The position numbers and the translations under genes were made by a program. Of a stretch of 64,000 nucleotides of DNA, positions 25,160-37,475 are shown in pieces. Source of the DNA: Chiridota heheva (lineage: Eukaryota; Echinodermata; Holothuroidea; Apodida; Chiridotidae); the NCBI GenBank assembly GCA_020152595.1, contig JAIGNY010004520.1:1722001-1786000 (forward strand), in the 5' to 3' direction. Each line of letters starts with the position of its first letter. The first letter of the stretch is position 1. The notes beneath the pieces were generated by a model. It was not told the DNA's origin. It saw only the letters and a program-made list of their open reading frames with translations, and did not search any database.

Positions 25160-25445
25160 GTCAAGCAAGTTTATCTTATATGAAAGAGGACTTCAAAAGA
25201 AACAAAATGGTGAAGAAAACATTCAAAAATCATATTCCTTTAAGACAATATTAAGGATTAGTTCAGTGGTCAGGCAAGTTTATGAAAGAGGACTTCAAAA
25301 GAAACAAAATGGTGTAGAAACCTTTAAAAAATCTTATTCTGTTAAGGAGATATTAAAGGATTAATTCAGTGGTCAAGCAAGTTTATCTTTTATGAAAGAG
25401 GACTTCAAAAGAAACAAAATGGTGAAGAAAGCATTCAAAAATCAT
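25160..25445. repeat. ~105-bp tandem repeat, 3 copies, of a MITE end
   Basis: The words GAAAGAGGACTTCAAAAGAA and ACAAAATGG start units at 25178, 25273 and 25391. The unit is the inverted terminus of the dispersed repeat at 19440 and 41655 (compare 41829-41905). Confidence 0.8.
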
Positions 25446-25447
25446 GA

Positions 25448-25644
25448 CCACTGCATTGTGTCCTTGAGCAAGACACTTAACTCTACTTGCTTCAGTCCAC
25501 TCAGCTGTAAAATGAGTACCAGCACTGCTGGGGAGTTAATCTGCGATGGACGAGCAGAGGGAGTAATGTACTCTCATCCGCTTGCGCCATGGAAACCAGG
25601 GATAAGCATCGGCTCAATGAGCCTAATGGCTCGGATGGATTAAG
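25448..25644 (+). mobile_element. tRNA-derived SINE, 5'-truncated copy
   Basis: Body and tail match the SINE at 61935-62181: TGTGTCCTTGAGCAAGACAC, CTCAGCTGTAAAATGAGTAC, and the tail GAGCCTAATGGCTCGGATGG. It is the only plus-strand copy of this SINE here. The tRNA head is absent. Confidence 0.85.
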
Positions 25645-25949
25645 CTTTTTATAACATCCCATTTTATAACATGTGCTTTTTATGAACATGTTTGTTCAAG
25701 TATAATTTTTGATTCCAACAGATGACATTATGTTCTACTGTACACACAGATTTGGGGGATGTGATGGTATGATGTCATGCATGTCATGCTTAGTCTATTA
25801 ACAGCCGTTTATAAAGATGTTTCAGCTAATGTCATGAGGTCACCAACTTTGTTTACATCACCATTTTGTAGGGAAGGAAAACTGTCATTTGCTGTACACT
25901 TAAATAGATTTACATACGTTTGTATGTAGTTATATAAGATTATCTTTTT

Positions 25950-26130
25950 ATGCCGGAATTTTGCCATGCCATTGGTTGAAGTAAAAGTGAAAGTGTACCG
26001 GGGAATAAAAAGAAGTTTTCTCGATTTCTATCTGATCCTGATCGACGTTCGAAGTGGGTTTCAGCTGTACGATGCAACGGCTTTCAACCTACGGTTCTCA
26101 CTAGGATTTGCAACGAGCACTTTATATCAG
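25950..26130 (+). pseudogene. THAP-type zinc finger exon with an in-frame TGA
   Basis: From the ATG at 25950: MPEFCHAIG, TGA, SKSESVPGNKKKFSRFLSDP, DRRSKWVSAVR, then TRICNEHFISG, and a GT donor (TCAG before GTTTGT). This is a THAP domain: N-terminal MPxxC, F.RFxSDPxRR.KWV.AVR, and the C-x2-H pair (C-N-E-H). The TGA falls exactly where the second zinc ligand Cys (GCS) belongs, one base from TGT/TGC. THAP domains bind DNA in host proteins and in P-element and Kolobok-type transposases. Nothing after the donor was recognised. A transposon relic or broken host exon is most likely. Confidence 0.7.
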
Positions 26131-26987
26131 GTTTGTAGGCTTTCTCTGAGTATAACTAACAATCAGCTGCCATTAACATCAAAGTTACTCTCCGTATGTC
26201 CGGTGAATATATATAATATAATCTAGGCGGGGAATAGGATTATTCACTATCATATCCTCTATTCAAGTGTTTAAAGAAAATATGAAGTAAAATCGGAACT
26301 GAACCAAAAATTGCAATTAGTAAAATTTGCTGAACTGGTACTGGTAGGTTAGCATGTAGTATGTTTGTTGTAGGTTTGATGTGACTGAGCTGTGTAAAGA
26401 TGCATAAAAAGCAAAATGGCTTCCAGTGGAAATAAGAGTCACATGATCAAATCCCTCTATATACATTTCCCACATTGCTAGAACAGTCTACAGACATGCA
26501 GCAATTTCAATATAAAAACTGATATATTTATTTTGCAAATCACGTGATCACTCCACACCAATAAAAGTCAATACTTGGATAGAGAGGAGATCCTAGTGAA
26601 TAATCTATACCCTGTCTTCTGCTTTTGCAGAGACCAGACTGCTACTTAACCACACTTTGTTAAAGATTATATTTTTGTCTTTAACTAATTCACATTGTGT
26701 TTCTCTGGTCAATTTTCAAACTTAAGGTGATAGATAGTATTTAATTGAAAAACTACTTATGTGCTAACATGCACATTAAGTTACATTTATAATAAATTGC
26801 ACACTTTTTCACTATTTACATATAATTTCAAAGCAGTTAATGGGCTTATTTAGGAACTCTTTTGATTCGCAATTACTTGATAAGTGATTAACCAAATAAG
26901 TGCATGAACGTACTTTCAATATTAATGCAGTAAATATCCATTTCTTCGTAACCCAAAAGTAAGTAAATAGAGAATCCCTTTATAATT
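26131..26987. other. Intronic sequence, nothing recognised
   Basis: AT-rich. No exon continuing the THAP domain could be identified by eye. Confidence 0.4.
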
Positions 26988-27695
26988 TGTTTGTTTGATG
27001 AAGGCTTAACGGCTCCAAGACAACAAGGATCAAATTGTGCCTAAGAGGTTAGATCATTCCAGAGGAAGGAAAAAAAGATAATACGAGAAGTCTGATAGAA
27101 GATGGGGGGCTAATAGCCAGGAAGCTGGGACCAAAAGAGGAAGTGCAGGGGTGTCAAAAAGGGAAAAGATGAAAGCAGGTAGGGGATGGGAGAGGAGGAC
27201 TAAATATGGTTGTAAAGGGAGGTATGGTGAAGAAAGGAGATAATTTTATCCAGAGATTTATTCTAAAAGAGCTCGGCTATGGAGTTGTGAGGGGTGAAGG
27301 AAGCTCTGGGAAGATTGTACAAGGGGTAGGCATGGAGGACATGGTGGACGGTGAGGGGGCAATGACAATTATTGCAGAGGGGTGGGGGAGCCAGTAAGGA
27401 GGTGGGAGTAGGTGAGGTGGGTGTGGCCTATTCTAAGGCGGGTAATATGAACGTTGTCTATTCGGGAGAGGTTGTGGATGATGGGTTTGGTTGGAATGGT
27501 GGACTGGATGTTGTGGAGTCTATTTTGAATTTGGGAGTCCCATGAAGTTTGCCAGCGGTCACAAACAAGGGAAGCGATAAGTGATTTGATGTCAGTATTG
27601 GTTTTGGGGAAGGGGGTAGGGAGAGGTTAAAAGCAAGCTTAGCAGCTGAATCAGCTCTGTCATTGCCGGAGATGCCAACAAGGCTGGGTATCCAT
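26988..27695 (-). mobile_element. I/Nimb-like LINE, 5'-truncated copy
   Basis: Starts on the left with TTTGTTTGTTTGATGAAGGC, the family 3' terminus, and is collinear with 12910-13610 through the RNase H end (mirror of IPSHVGIPGNDRAD at about 27640-27690). Frameshifted. Confidence 0.85.
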
Positions 27696-28342
27696 AAGGT
27701 TTACAATCTGAAGAGATCAGCCTTTGAATTTTGAAGAAAAAAACACTTTTAGCTTTTTTGAGTTATGGCTGATCATTTTTGATCGGTTTTTAAATTATGA
27801 TGCAAAATTGTCACGTACAATTAAAAGACCAGCTCAAAATCTTGATGTAATTTTTTAACATTTCGTTCATAAATCTCACTAAAAATGTTGGGAAAGTCTG
27901 TTCCTGCTAGAATTGTATTCATGGCAAAGACTCAAAAACGTTTTGTCAGCATCTGCGTAAATATGCAATTTAGCTGATTTTTATTAAAAATTTTGACGAT
28001 ACGCAATACATCTTTGATAGTTACTATTAACTTATTGTAGGGATAACATTTCAACAGATTTTAATCAGTTGGTTTCTGTAACTGTCTTCAATCATGTTTG
28101 ACCAGTGCTGTAATTTGATTCATTTCATGTAGAGTAGAGGCAAAAAATGATGATATTTTCCAAAATGTGTGATGTTTATTGTGACTAATTTACTAAATGT
28201 TTTTTTTTCTTACTTTAAATAACAATCCTAAATTTCTCATTTTCCCAAATGAAGATCCTAAATTTTCTGATTTCTCTGATTATTTATCTCAAATTTTCCA
28301 AATGTATTTAGCCACTTGATTTTTGGATAGATAAGGTAAATA

Positions 28343-28470
28343 TGTTTGTTTGATGAGGGCTTAACAGCACCGCGACAGCGAGGGACAAATTGTGCCTGAG
28401 AGGTTAGATCATTCCAGAGTTAGGAAGAAAAGAAAATAGGAGGAGTCTGAGAGAAGTACGGGGGCTACAT
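28343..28470 (-). mobile_element. I/Nimb-like LINE, 3'-terminal scrap
   Basis: TTTGTTTGATGAGGGCTTAA followed by CAAATTGTGCCTGAGAGG and GATCATTCCAGAG: only the last ~125 bp of the family remain. Confidence 0.8.
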
Positions 28471-28752
28471 TTTTCTTCAAAACGTAAACTAAAATACAAT
28501 GTGTATCTCTTTGTTGCCACAAAAGCCCATTAACAATTTTCGAACCCATTTTACTTTAAACTTGAAACATTTTGTTGCAAAGTTTCCATTTTTTGCATGG
28601 AGGGGAAATTTAACCACACAGCCTTAAAATTACTTACTGTGTTTGACTATGTAAGAATATGGCAAGGGGTAATTGCTGTCCCCCACCCTGTAGATAACAA
28701 AGTGTGATTGAACATAGGGATGTTCCTTTCAAGAATTCAGCACACATTGAAG

Positions 28753-28793
28753 ACAATCTTTCTGTACTTCCCCTTGTGACCTGTAACGTTTTT
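28753..28793 (-). pseudogene. Decayed partial duplicate of ELMO exon 10
   Basis: On the minus strand GGTCACAAGGGGAAGTACAG and the following bases repeat the 3' end of exon 10 (GGTCACAAGGAGGAGTACAG, GHKEEYRKLGF). The donor has become TGTGTG and no full exon remains. The duplicated block also includes intron sequence with a GATAGGAATATTCC-like motif on the left of both copies (28690-28730 and 28875-28905). Confidence 0.7.
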
Positions 28794-28917
28794 AATTTGT
28801 GGAGTAAGGAGGGGGAAATTTTCCCTACCCCTTAGATAACGGATGGGAGAAATTGCTTTCCTCCATTCTTACATAACCAACTGTGATTGACGATAGGAAT
28901 ATTCCTTTAAAACTTAC

Positions 28918-29025
28918 AGTGAAGCCCAGCTTTCTGTACTCCTCCTTGTGACCCGTGGTTTCCTGAGTCTTCTCTGGATTGATGAACGCATGCGTCCTCA
29001 GCTCTGATAGGAGAAACTGGCAATT
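28918..29025 (-). CDS. ELMO: ELMO coding exon 10 (residues 318-353), start of ELMO domain
   Basis: 108 nt, phase 0 in and out, acceptor TATGACAG, donor GTAAGT. It encodes NCQFLLSELRTHAFINPE to KEEYRKLGFT, matching ELMO1 IIFELRRIAFDAES to YKKLGF. A decayed copy of its last 40 nt lies at 28753-28793. Confidence 0.94.
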
Positions 29026-29288
29026 CTGTCATAAGACAAACAAATTAGAAAATTATATCAATTTACTGTCGCTCGAATATTCTAAGGATCAAAAATGCTT
29101 GTATGGAGCTGATGGTTTGGTTTGGTGTTGTTTCATCTCTTTCAAAATCTTCCTACCCACCTATACACCGCTCTATTCATGGTTTTACCTGTCAAATCTT
29201 ATTTCGCATAATCATCCAGGCCGTTCCTTGCATTCTTCAATATATACATATATATATCTATATATCTCGAAGTACATCATTATGTTTT

Positions 29289-29638
<350 letters not shown>

Positions 29639-30029
29639 AGATGTTACAAAATGTTTAAGAAACCAATATGAGGAGTTGATAGGACTGGTTGGTGCATGAA
29701 GGAAGGAAGGAATAGTTGTGGAGGGTGTTTTGTATGTTTGTTTGTTTTTAATGTTTCTTTGCTTCTATGTTTATTTTTTTAAAGAGGGGATCAAATTTTG
29801 TTATGCAAGTTTGATAGATATGATAACATTGCTTAGTGATACCTAGAGATAACATTTGAAAATTGTTTGTAAATGCACTGATATCATCAAAATACATGTA
29901 GCAGTGTAAATTGCCATAAAAATTGGTTTAAAAAGTTATACGCTGTAAATTGGTATGAAAATATATTACCTGGTGACACATTGCATGTCAGTTGGATGGT
30001 TTCTAGGTTTGACATATATTATTTCATAT

Positions 30030-30345
30030 AATGTTATGATGGTTGTGGTGATGATGATGGTGGTGATTGATGGTGGTGGTGTGGTGGTGGTTATGGTGGT
30101 GGTTATGGTGGTGATGGTGGTGATAGTGATGGTGGTGGTGATGATAGTGGTGGTGATGATGATGATGATGATGTGATGATGATGGTGGTGGTGGTGGTGG
30201 TGATAATGATGGTGGTGGTTATGGTGGTGGTGGTGATGATGGTGGTGGTGGTGATGATGGTGGTGGTGATGATGATGGTGGTGGTGATGGTGGTGGTGGC
30301 GGTGATGAAGGTGCTGGTGGTGATGATGGTGGTGGTGGTGATGAT
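30030..30345. repeat. (GGT/GAT)n microsatellite
   Basis: Trinucleotide-like runs of GGTGGT and GATGAT over about 310 bp. Strongly purine/GT-biased plus strand. Confidence 0.95.
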
Positions 30346-30369
30346 CATTCCAAAAAGTTTCTCTTTAAG

Positions 30370-30735
30370 CCTACCAGCACCTGACACCTGAGTTAATCCT
30401 GAAAACTCAGGTATGACATTTACCAACCCAACTTCCTGTTAAGTGTATTGTGTTTCAACACAAAACAATGATTGTTTATCTGCCATTCCCATGCACACCA
30501 CAGCCAAGTGGACAAAGGCTATTTGTGTGTATAAGATTACACAAAGCCAGAGCCAAATAATCAATGTACTTTTGTGATTAAAATCACTCATCCATTTTAA
30601 GTGTCTTAGTGGGAGAAGTTTGTTTTTAAACTGTGATAAAAATAGCTGTGTATCATAATGCCTGAGGTAATAATGTGCAGTAATTGTGAATGATTTACAG
30701 ACCATTTCTCCTAAGAAAATATATTGCTTCATGAT
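30370..30735 (-). repeat. Dispersed repeat, inverted copy of 11625-11960
   Basis: The reverse complement shares TTTTCAGGA, GGCAGATAAACAATCATTGT and TTACCTCAGGCAT with 11625-11960. It abuts the GGT microsatellite on its left. Confidence 0.75.
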
Positions 30736-30981
30736 GGTGGTGTCGGTGGTGGTAGTCATATAGTATATGAGTGGTGATGTGCTGACTGGTTGATGGTATA
30801 TCAGCTGATGAAAGCAGGTAATGTAGAAAACGATTAAATAAAGGTGAAATGGTAGCCATTGCAGGAATATACCTTTTGCTCTTTAAAAACAACCTTTAAG
30901 TAAACACATTCATATAAACAAAAGGAACTAATGGAGATAATTCTGCTCATAAAAAATATTATGAAGAACCACTCTGCAGTA

Positions 30982-31258
30982 GTTAAATCCCATCAGGCCT
31001 CAAGGGCTTATACAGCCAGGGCTTATACAGCCAGGGCTTATACAGCCAGGGCTTATACAGCCGGGGCTTAAACAGCCAGGGCTTATACAGTTTATGCCCA
31101 GTTTCCATGGTGCTACGTCAAATAAAGTACTTAACTCCCCTGGATGAGGCAGTCCATGCACTGACCAGCCAAAACTGGTACTCATTTCACAGCTGAGTGA
31201 ACTGGAGCAAATGGGGTAAAGTGTCTTGCACAAGGACACAGCAGTGTCCTGGCTGATA
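30982..31258 (-). mobile_element. tRNA-derived SINE body adjoining the head array
   Basis: On the minus strand: TGTGTCCTTGTGCAAGACAC, CTCAGCTGTGAAATGAGTAC, then CACCATGGAAACTGGGCATA and a tail ending GGCCTGATGGGATTTAA. These are the same landmarks in the same order as the SINE at 61935-62181. The tail contains about six copies of a 15-bp unit (GGGCTTATACAGCCA, 31006-31092). Its tRNA-like head lies at the right and is continuous with the 58-bp array. Confidence 0.8.
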
Positions 31259-34200
31259 TTCAATCCTGGGACATTTTGAGCACGAGACGGACATCCCAAC
31301 CACATGGCTACTGAGATTCAATCCTGGGACATTTTGAGCACGAGACCGACATCCCAACCACTGGGCGACTGAGATTCAATCCTGAGACATTTTGAGCAAG
31401 AGACTGACATCCCAACCACAGGGCGACTGAGATTCAATCCTGGGACCTTTTGAGCACAGGACCGACATCCCAACCACTGGGCAACTGAGTTTCATTCCTG
31501 GGACATTTTGAGCACGAGACCGACATCCCAACCACTGGGCGACTGAGATTCAATCCTGAGACATTTTAAGCACGAGACCGACATCCCAACCACAGGGCTA
31601 CTGAGATTCAATCCTGGGACATTTTGAGCACGAGACGGACATCCCAACCACTGGGCGACTGAGATTCAATCCTGGGACATTTTGAGCACGAGACCGACAT
31701 CCCAACCACTGGGCGACTGAGATTCAATCCTGAGACATTTTGAGCACGAGACGGACATCCCAACCACAGGGCTACTGAGATTCAATCCTGAGACATTTTG
31801 AGCACGAGACGGACATCCCAACCACTGGGCTACTGAGATTCAATCCTGGGACATTTTAAGCACGAGACCGACATCCCAACCACTGCGCTACTGAGATTCA
31901 ATCCTGGGACATTTTGAGCACGAGACCGACATCCCAACCACAGGGCGACTGAGATTCAATCCTGGGACATTTTGAGCACGAGACCGACATCCCAACCACA
32001 GGGCGACCGAGATTCAATCCTGGGACATTTTGAGCACAAGACGGACATCCCAACCACATGGCGACTGAGATTCAATCCTGAGACATTTTGAGCAAGAGAC
32101 TGACATCCCAACCACAGGGCGACTGAGATTCAATCCTGGGACCTTTTGAGCACGAGACCGACATCCCAACCACTGGGCGACTGAGATTCAATCCTGAGAC
32201 ATTTTGAGCACGAGACCGACATCCCAACCACTGGGCGACTGAGATTCAATCCTGAGACATTTTGAGCACAGGACCGACATTCCAACCACTGGGCGACTGA
32301 GATTCAATCCTGGGACATTTTGAGCAGAGGACCGACATTCCAACCACAGGGCTACGGAGATTCAATCCTGGGACATTTTGAGCACAGGACCGACATTCCA
32401 ACCACTGGGCTACTGAGATTCAATCCTGGGACATTTTGAGCACGAGACCGACATCCCAACCACTGGGCGACTGAGATTCAATCCTGAGACATTTTGAGCA
32501 CAGGACCGACATTCCAACCACTGGGCGACTGAGATTCAATCCTGGGACATTTTGAGCAGAGGACCGACATTCCAACCACAGGGCTACGGAGATTCAATCC
32601 TGGGACATTTTGAGCAAGAGACTGACATCCCAACCACTGGGCTACCGAGATTCAATCCTGGGACATTTTGAGCACGAGACCGACATGCCAACCACAGGGC
32701 TACTGAGATTCAATCCTGGGACATTTTGAGCACGAGACCGACATCCCAACCACTGGGCGACTGAGATTCAATCCTGGGACATTTTGAGCACAGGACCGAC
32801 ATTCCAACCACTGGGCTACTGAGATTCAATCCTGGGACATTTTGAGCACGAGACCGACATCCCAACCACTGGGCAACTGAGATTCAATCCTGGGACATTT
32901 TGAGCACGAGACCGACATCCCAACCACAGGGCGACTGAGATTCAATCCTGGGACATTTTGAGCAAGAGACTGACATCCCAACCACAGGGCGACTGAGATT
33001 CAATCCTGGGACCTTTTGAGCACAGGACCGACATTCCAACCACTGGGCTACTGAGTTTCATTCCTGGGACATTTTAAGCACGAGACCGACATCCCAACCA
33101 CTGCGCTACTGAGATTCAATCCTGGGACATTTTAAGCACAAGACCGACATCCCAACCACATGGCTACTGAGATTCAATCCTGGGACATTTTGAGCACGAG
33201 ACCGACATCCCAACCACATGGCTACTGAGATTTAATCCTGGGACATTTTGAGCACGAGACTGACATCCCAACCACTGGGCTACCGAGATTCAATCCTGGG
33301 ACATTTTGAGCACGAGACCGACATGCCAACCACAGGGCTACTGAGATTCAATCCTGGGACATTTTGAGCACGAGACCGACATCCCAACCACTGGGCGACT
33401 GAGATTCAATCCTGGGACATTTTGAGCACAGGACCGACATTCCAACCACTGGGCTACTGAGATTCAATCCTGGGACATTTTGAGCATGAGAACGACATCC
33501 CAACCACTGGGCAACTGAGATTCAATCCTGGGACATTTTGAGCACGAGACCGACATCCCAACCACAGGGCGACTGAGATTCAATCCTGGGACATTTTGAG
33601 CAAGAGACTGACATCCCAACCACAGGGCGACTGAGATTCAATCCTGGGACCTTTTGAGCACAGGACCGACATTCCAACCACTGGGCTACTGAGTTTCATT
33701 CCTGGGACATTTTAAGCACGAGACCGACATCCCAACCACTGCGCTACTGAGATTCAATCCTGGGACATTTTAAGCACAAGACCGACATCCCAACCACATG
33801 GCTACTGAGATTCAATCCTGGGACATTTTGAGCACGAGACCGACATCCCAACCACATGGCTACTGAGATTCAATCCTGGGACATTTTGAGCACGAGACCG
33901 ACATCCCAACCACTGGGCGACTGAGATTCAATCCTGGGACATTTTGAGCACAGGACCGACATTCCAACCACTGGGCTACTGAGATTCAATCCTGGGACAT
34001 TTTGAGCACGAGACCGACATCCCAACCACTGGGCAACTGAGATTCAATCCTGGGACATTTTGAGCACGAGACCGACATCCCAACCACAGGGCGACTGAGA
34101 TTCAATCCTGGGACATTTTGAGCAAGAGACTGACATCCCAACCACAGGCGACTGAGATTCAATCCTGGGACCTTTTGAGCACAGGACCGATATTCCAACC

Positions 34201-35540
34201 ACTGGGCTACTGAGTTTCATTCCTGGGACATTTTAAGCACGAGACCGACATCCCAACCACTGCGCTACTGAGATTCAATCCTGGGACATTTTAAGCACAA
34301 GACCGACATCCCAACCACATGGCTACTGAGATTCAATCCTGGGACATTTTGAGCACGAGACCGACATCCCAACCACATGGCTACTGAGATTCAATCCTGG
34401 GACATTTTGAGCACGAGACTGACATCCCAACCACTGGGCGACTGAGATTCAATCCTGGGACATTTTGAGCACGAGACCGACATCCCAACCACATGGCTAC
34501 CGAGATTCAATCCTGGGACATTTTAAGCACAAGACCGACATCCCAACCACATGGCTACTGAGATTCAATCCTGGGACATTTTGAGCACGAGACCGACATC
34601 CCAACCACATGGCTACCGAGATTCAATCCTGGGACATTTTGAGCACAAGACGGACATCCCAACCACTGGGCGACTGAGATTCAATCCCGAGACATTTTGA
34701 GCACAGGACCGACATTCCAACCACTGGGCGACTGAGATTCAATCCTGGGACATTTTGAGCAAGAGACTGACATCCCAACCACAGGGCGACTGAGATTCAA
34801 TCCTGGGACCTTTTGAGCACAGGACCGACATTCCAACCACTGGGCTACTGAGTTTCATTCCTGGGACATTTTAAGCACGAGACCGACATCCCAACCACTG
34901 CGCTACTGAGATTCAATCCTGGGACATTTTAAGCACAAGACCGACATCCCAACCACATGGCTACTGAGATTCAATCCTGGGACATTTTGAGCACGAGACC
35001 GACATCCCAACCACATGGCTACTGAGATTCAATCCTGGGACATTTTGAGCACGAGACCGACATCCAAACCACATGGCTACTGAGATTCAATCCTGGGACA
35101 TTTTGAGCACGAGACCGACATCCCAACCACATGGCTACTGAGATTCAATCCTGGGACATTTTAAGCACAAGACCGACATCCCAACCACATGGCTACTGAG
35201 ATTCAATCCTGGGACATTTTGAGCACGAGACCGACATCCCAACCACATGGCTACTGAGATTCAATCCTAGGACATTTTAAGCACAAGACCGACATCCCAA
35301 CCACATGGCTACTGAGATTCAATCCTGGGACATTTTGAGCACGAGACCGACATCCCAACCACATGGCTACTGAGATTCAATCCTGGGACATTTTAAGCAC
35401 GAGACCAACATTCCAACCACTGGGCTACTGAGATTCAATCCTGAGACATTTTAAGCACGAGACCAACATCCCAACCACTGCGCTACTGAGATCAATTCTG
35501 GGACATTTTGAGCACGAGACCGACATCCCAACCACAGACC
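31259..35540 (-). repeat. 58-bp satellite made of tandem tRNA-derived SINE heads, about 74 copies
   Basis: Each unit reads on the minus strand TAGCCCAGTGGTTGGGATGT, CGGTCTCGTGCTCAAAATGT, CCCAGGATTGAATCTCAG. TAGCCCAGTGG fits the pol III box A consensus TRGYNNANNGG exactly in many units; others have TCGCCC or TAGCCAT/TAGCCCT. GGATTGAATC is one change from box B (GGWTCRANNC). The box spacing is about 33 nt, as in tRNAs. The array is continuous with a SINE body at its left (3') end. Variants recur at 638-bp spacing (11 units). It lies in the ELMO intron after exon 9, sense orientation. Confidence 0.9.
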
Positions 35541-35600
35541 TACTGCACTCCTTACTTTTACATTAGAATGACTTGAAAAATAGCAAACATCAAAACTCAC

Positions 35601-35717
35601 AGAATCACTGGGGTCAACTGCAGTCATACTTGTCCTTTTCAATATGTTAAAGGTCAACTGTTGGTATACATGCAAATGGTGTGCCATCTCCCCTTCAGCA
35701 AGCTTTCTGTTTAACTC
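35601..35717 (-). CDS. ELMO: ELMO coding exon 9 (residues 279-317)
   Basis: 117 nt, phase 0 in and out, acceptor TTTTTCAG, donor GTGAGT. It encodes ELNRKLAEGEMAHHLHVYQQ, then LTFNILKRTSMTAVDPSDS. This is one of the clearest family matches (ELMO1 NNEMAHQLYVLQVLTFNLLE then MDPQDQ). The 58-bp SINE-head array begins only about 60 bp downstream in the gene sense. Confidence 0.95.
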
Positions 35718-36875
35718 CTGAAAAATGAAAGAAATCCAGCTTAATCAGTTACTTGAATTTCATTATGAAAAAGGGTCACATGTAGTTGTGGTATGAAAAT
35801 TGTGAAAACAATGAGTGAAAAATAGGGATTGTGTCGTCTCATTCCACCACCCATCCAAACATCTCACTTTTGTAACAGCATCAAATCAAGACAGAAGAAA
35901 AATTTGTTGATTACAGTCAGTTCCCAGCCTCGCGTGAATGAGGTGCTGTGACGTAATCCTCTTCGAGCAGAACTCCGCCCACTTTGAGATTTACGGTGTT
36001 TTTGCGAAACTCATCACTGAAAATGCAGACTTTCAATGTCACGTGATGATGCCAAGGTAGGCAAGATGGCAAGTTGAGTTGAAAAACATTCATTTTCCCT
36101 TCGATTGATGCCAAAGTTTCCATGTTTTTTTCTAACCATTATTGAGTTCTTCAGTATTTTTTTCTTTAGTATTTTTGGTATATTGAAATATGGGCTAAAT
36201 TTTAGGCCAAATATTTGCCGAACCCGACTGGACTCCTCCAAATTTAAGGGATATTTGTATCTAAATAGTTAAAGGAGATGTTACGCTTTGTGTCGAAACC
36301 AAATTTGTATGGGCCCGGTGCCGATTATAATAAGATTTCAATGTTTTAAAAAATGGATTTTGTTAGGCCTAATCACAGCATCATGGCTGGCCAAGGGGCT
36401 TCCTCACTTGTTCAAGCAAGTGCTATTTGTTGCAACTCGTAAGAATAATAATTTTAAGTGCAGCCTGTAGACAGTGTAGTGTAATTAATTAAGGCCCCTA
36501 TAATGGATCAAATTTGTTTTAACGTTAGCCTACTGGCCAATCTTTTAAAGTTAGGTCACAGTGTTACTAGCCGAGGCCTAAATCCAAGTCATGATCTACT
36601 TATTACTGTGATATGTTGAAACTGGGACCAGAAATTCTGGAAGGATTGTAGAAGACTGTTATAATGATTAATTTCTCTAGCATTAAGAATTTTTGTCCCT
36701 TAGACCCCTCCAACCCGACACCCTCAATTTTCTCATAATCAAGGGTAATCCACACCTTTCGACCCGAGACACTTCACAATTCACTTACTAGCAAACAGCT
36801 ATTGTTACACCATACACAACACAGGTGGTAATCAATACCTTCCAATTCAGTCTATTCTATTCACAGTTCAAGTGC
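35718..36875. other. Intronic sequence, nothing recognised
   Basis: Contains open frames of 60-75 codons with no family resemblance. No tandem array. Confidence 0.4.
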
Positions 36876-37402
36876 ATGGGTGAAAAAAACAAAAGTAGAG
36901 AGTGGAGGGTGGGAGAGGAGGGCTGAATATGGTTGTAGAGGGAAGCATGATGAAGGAAGGAGATAATTTCATGCGGAGGGTTTTTCTGGAAGAACTTGGC
37001 TATTGAGTTGTGGGGAGCAAGGGAAGCTCTGGGAATGTTGTACAGGGGGCAAGCAAGGAGAACGTGATGGATTGTGAGGGTGCAATGGCAATTGCTGTAG
37101 AGGGGTTGTGGGAGCCAATAAGGAGGTGGGAGTGAGGTGGGTGTGACCTATTCTAAGACGGGTAATATGAACGTTGTCGATACGAGCGAGGTTGTTGATG
37201 GTGGGTTTGATGGGAGTGGTGGGCTGGATGATGGAGTTTGTTATCAATTTGGAAGTTCCATGAGGTTTACCAGCGGTCACGAACAAGGGAAGCGATAAGC
37301 GGTTTGATGTCAGAAAGGGTTTTGGGAAAAGGGGTGCTGGGAGGGTTGAGGGCAAGCTTAGTGGCTGCATCAGCCCTGTTATTGCCAGGGATGCAGAAGG
37401 CC
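36876..37402 (-). mobile_element. I/Nimb-like LINE fragment (3' UTR start and RNase H end)
   Basis: Collinear with 13060-13600. The minus strand carries NNLARIDNVHITRLRIGHTH and SNRLSLPLFVTAGKPHGTSK-like text from shifted frames. Lacks the 3' terminal tail. Confidence 0.8.
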
Positions 37403-37475
37403 GTAATTTGTACCCTGTAATTGTGGAATATGAGAATATACAAGGAAGAAACATTTATAAAATCTCATTTCTTAC

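Noticed and set aside
25977..25979. Selenocysteine codon in the THAP exon
   Set aside because: A simple nonsense mutation of a Cys codon is more likely; no SECIS-like structure or downstream coding exon was recognised.
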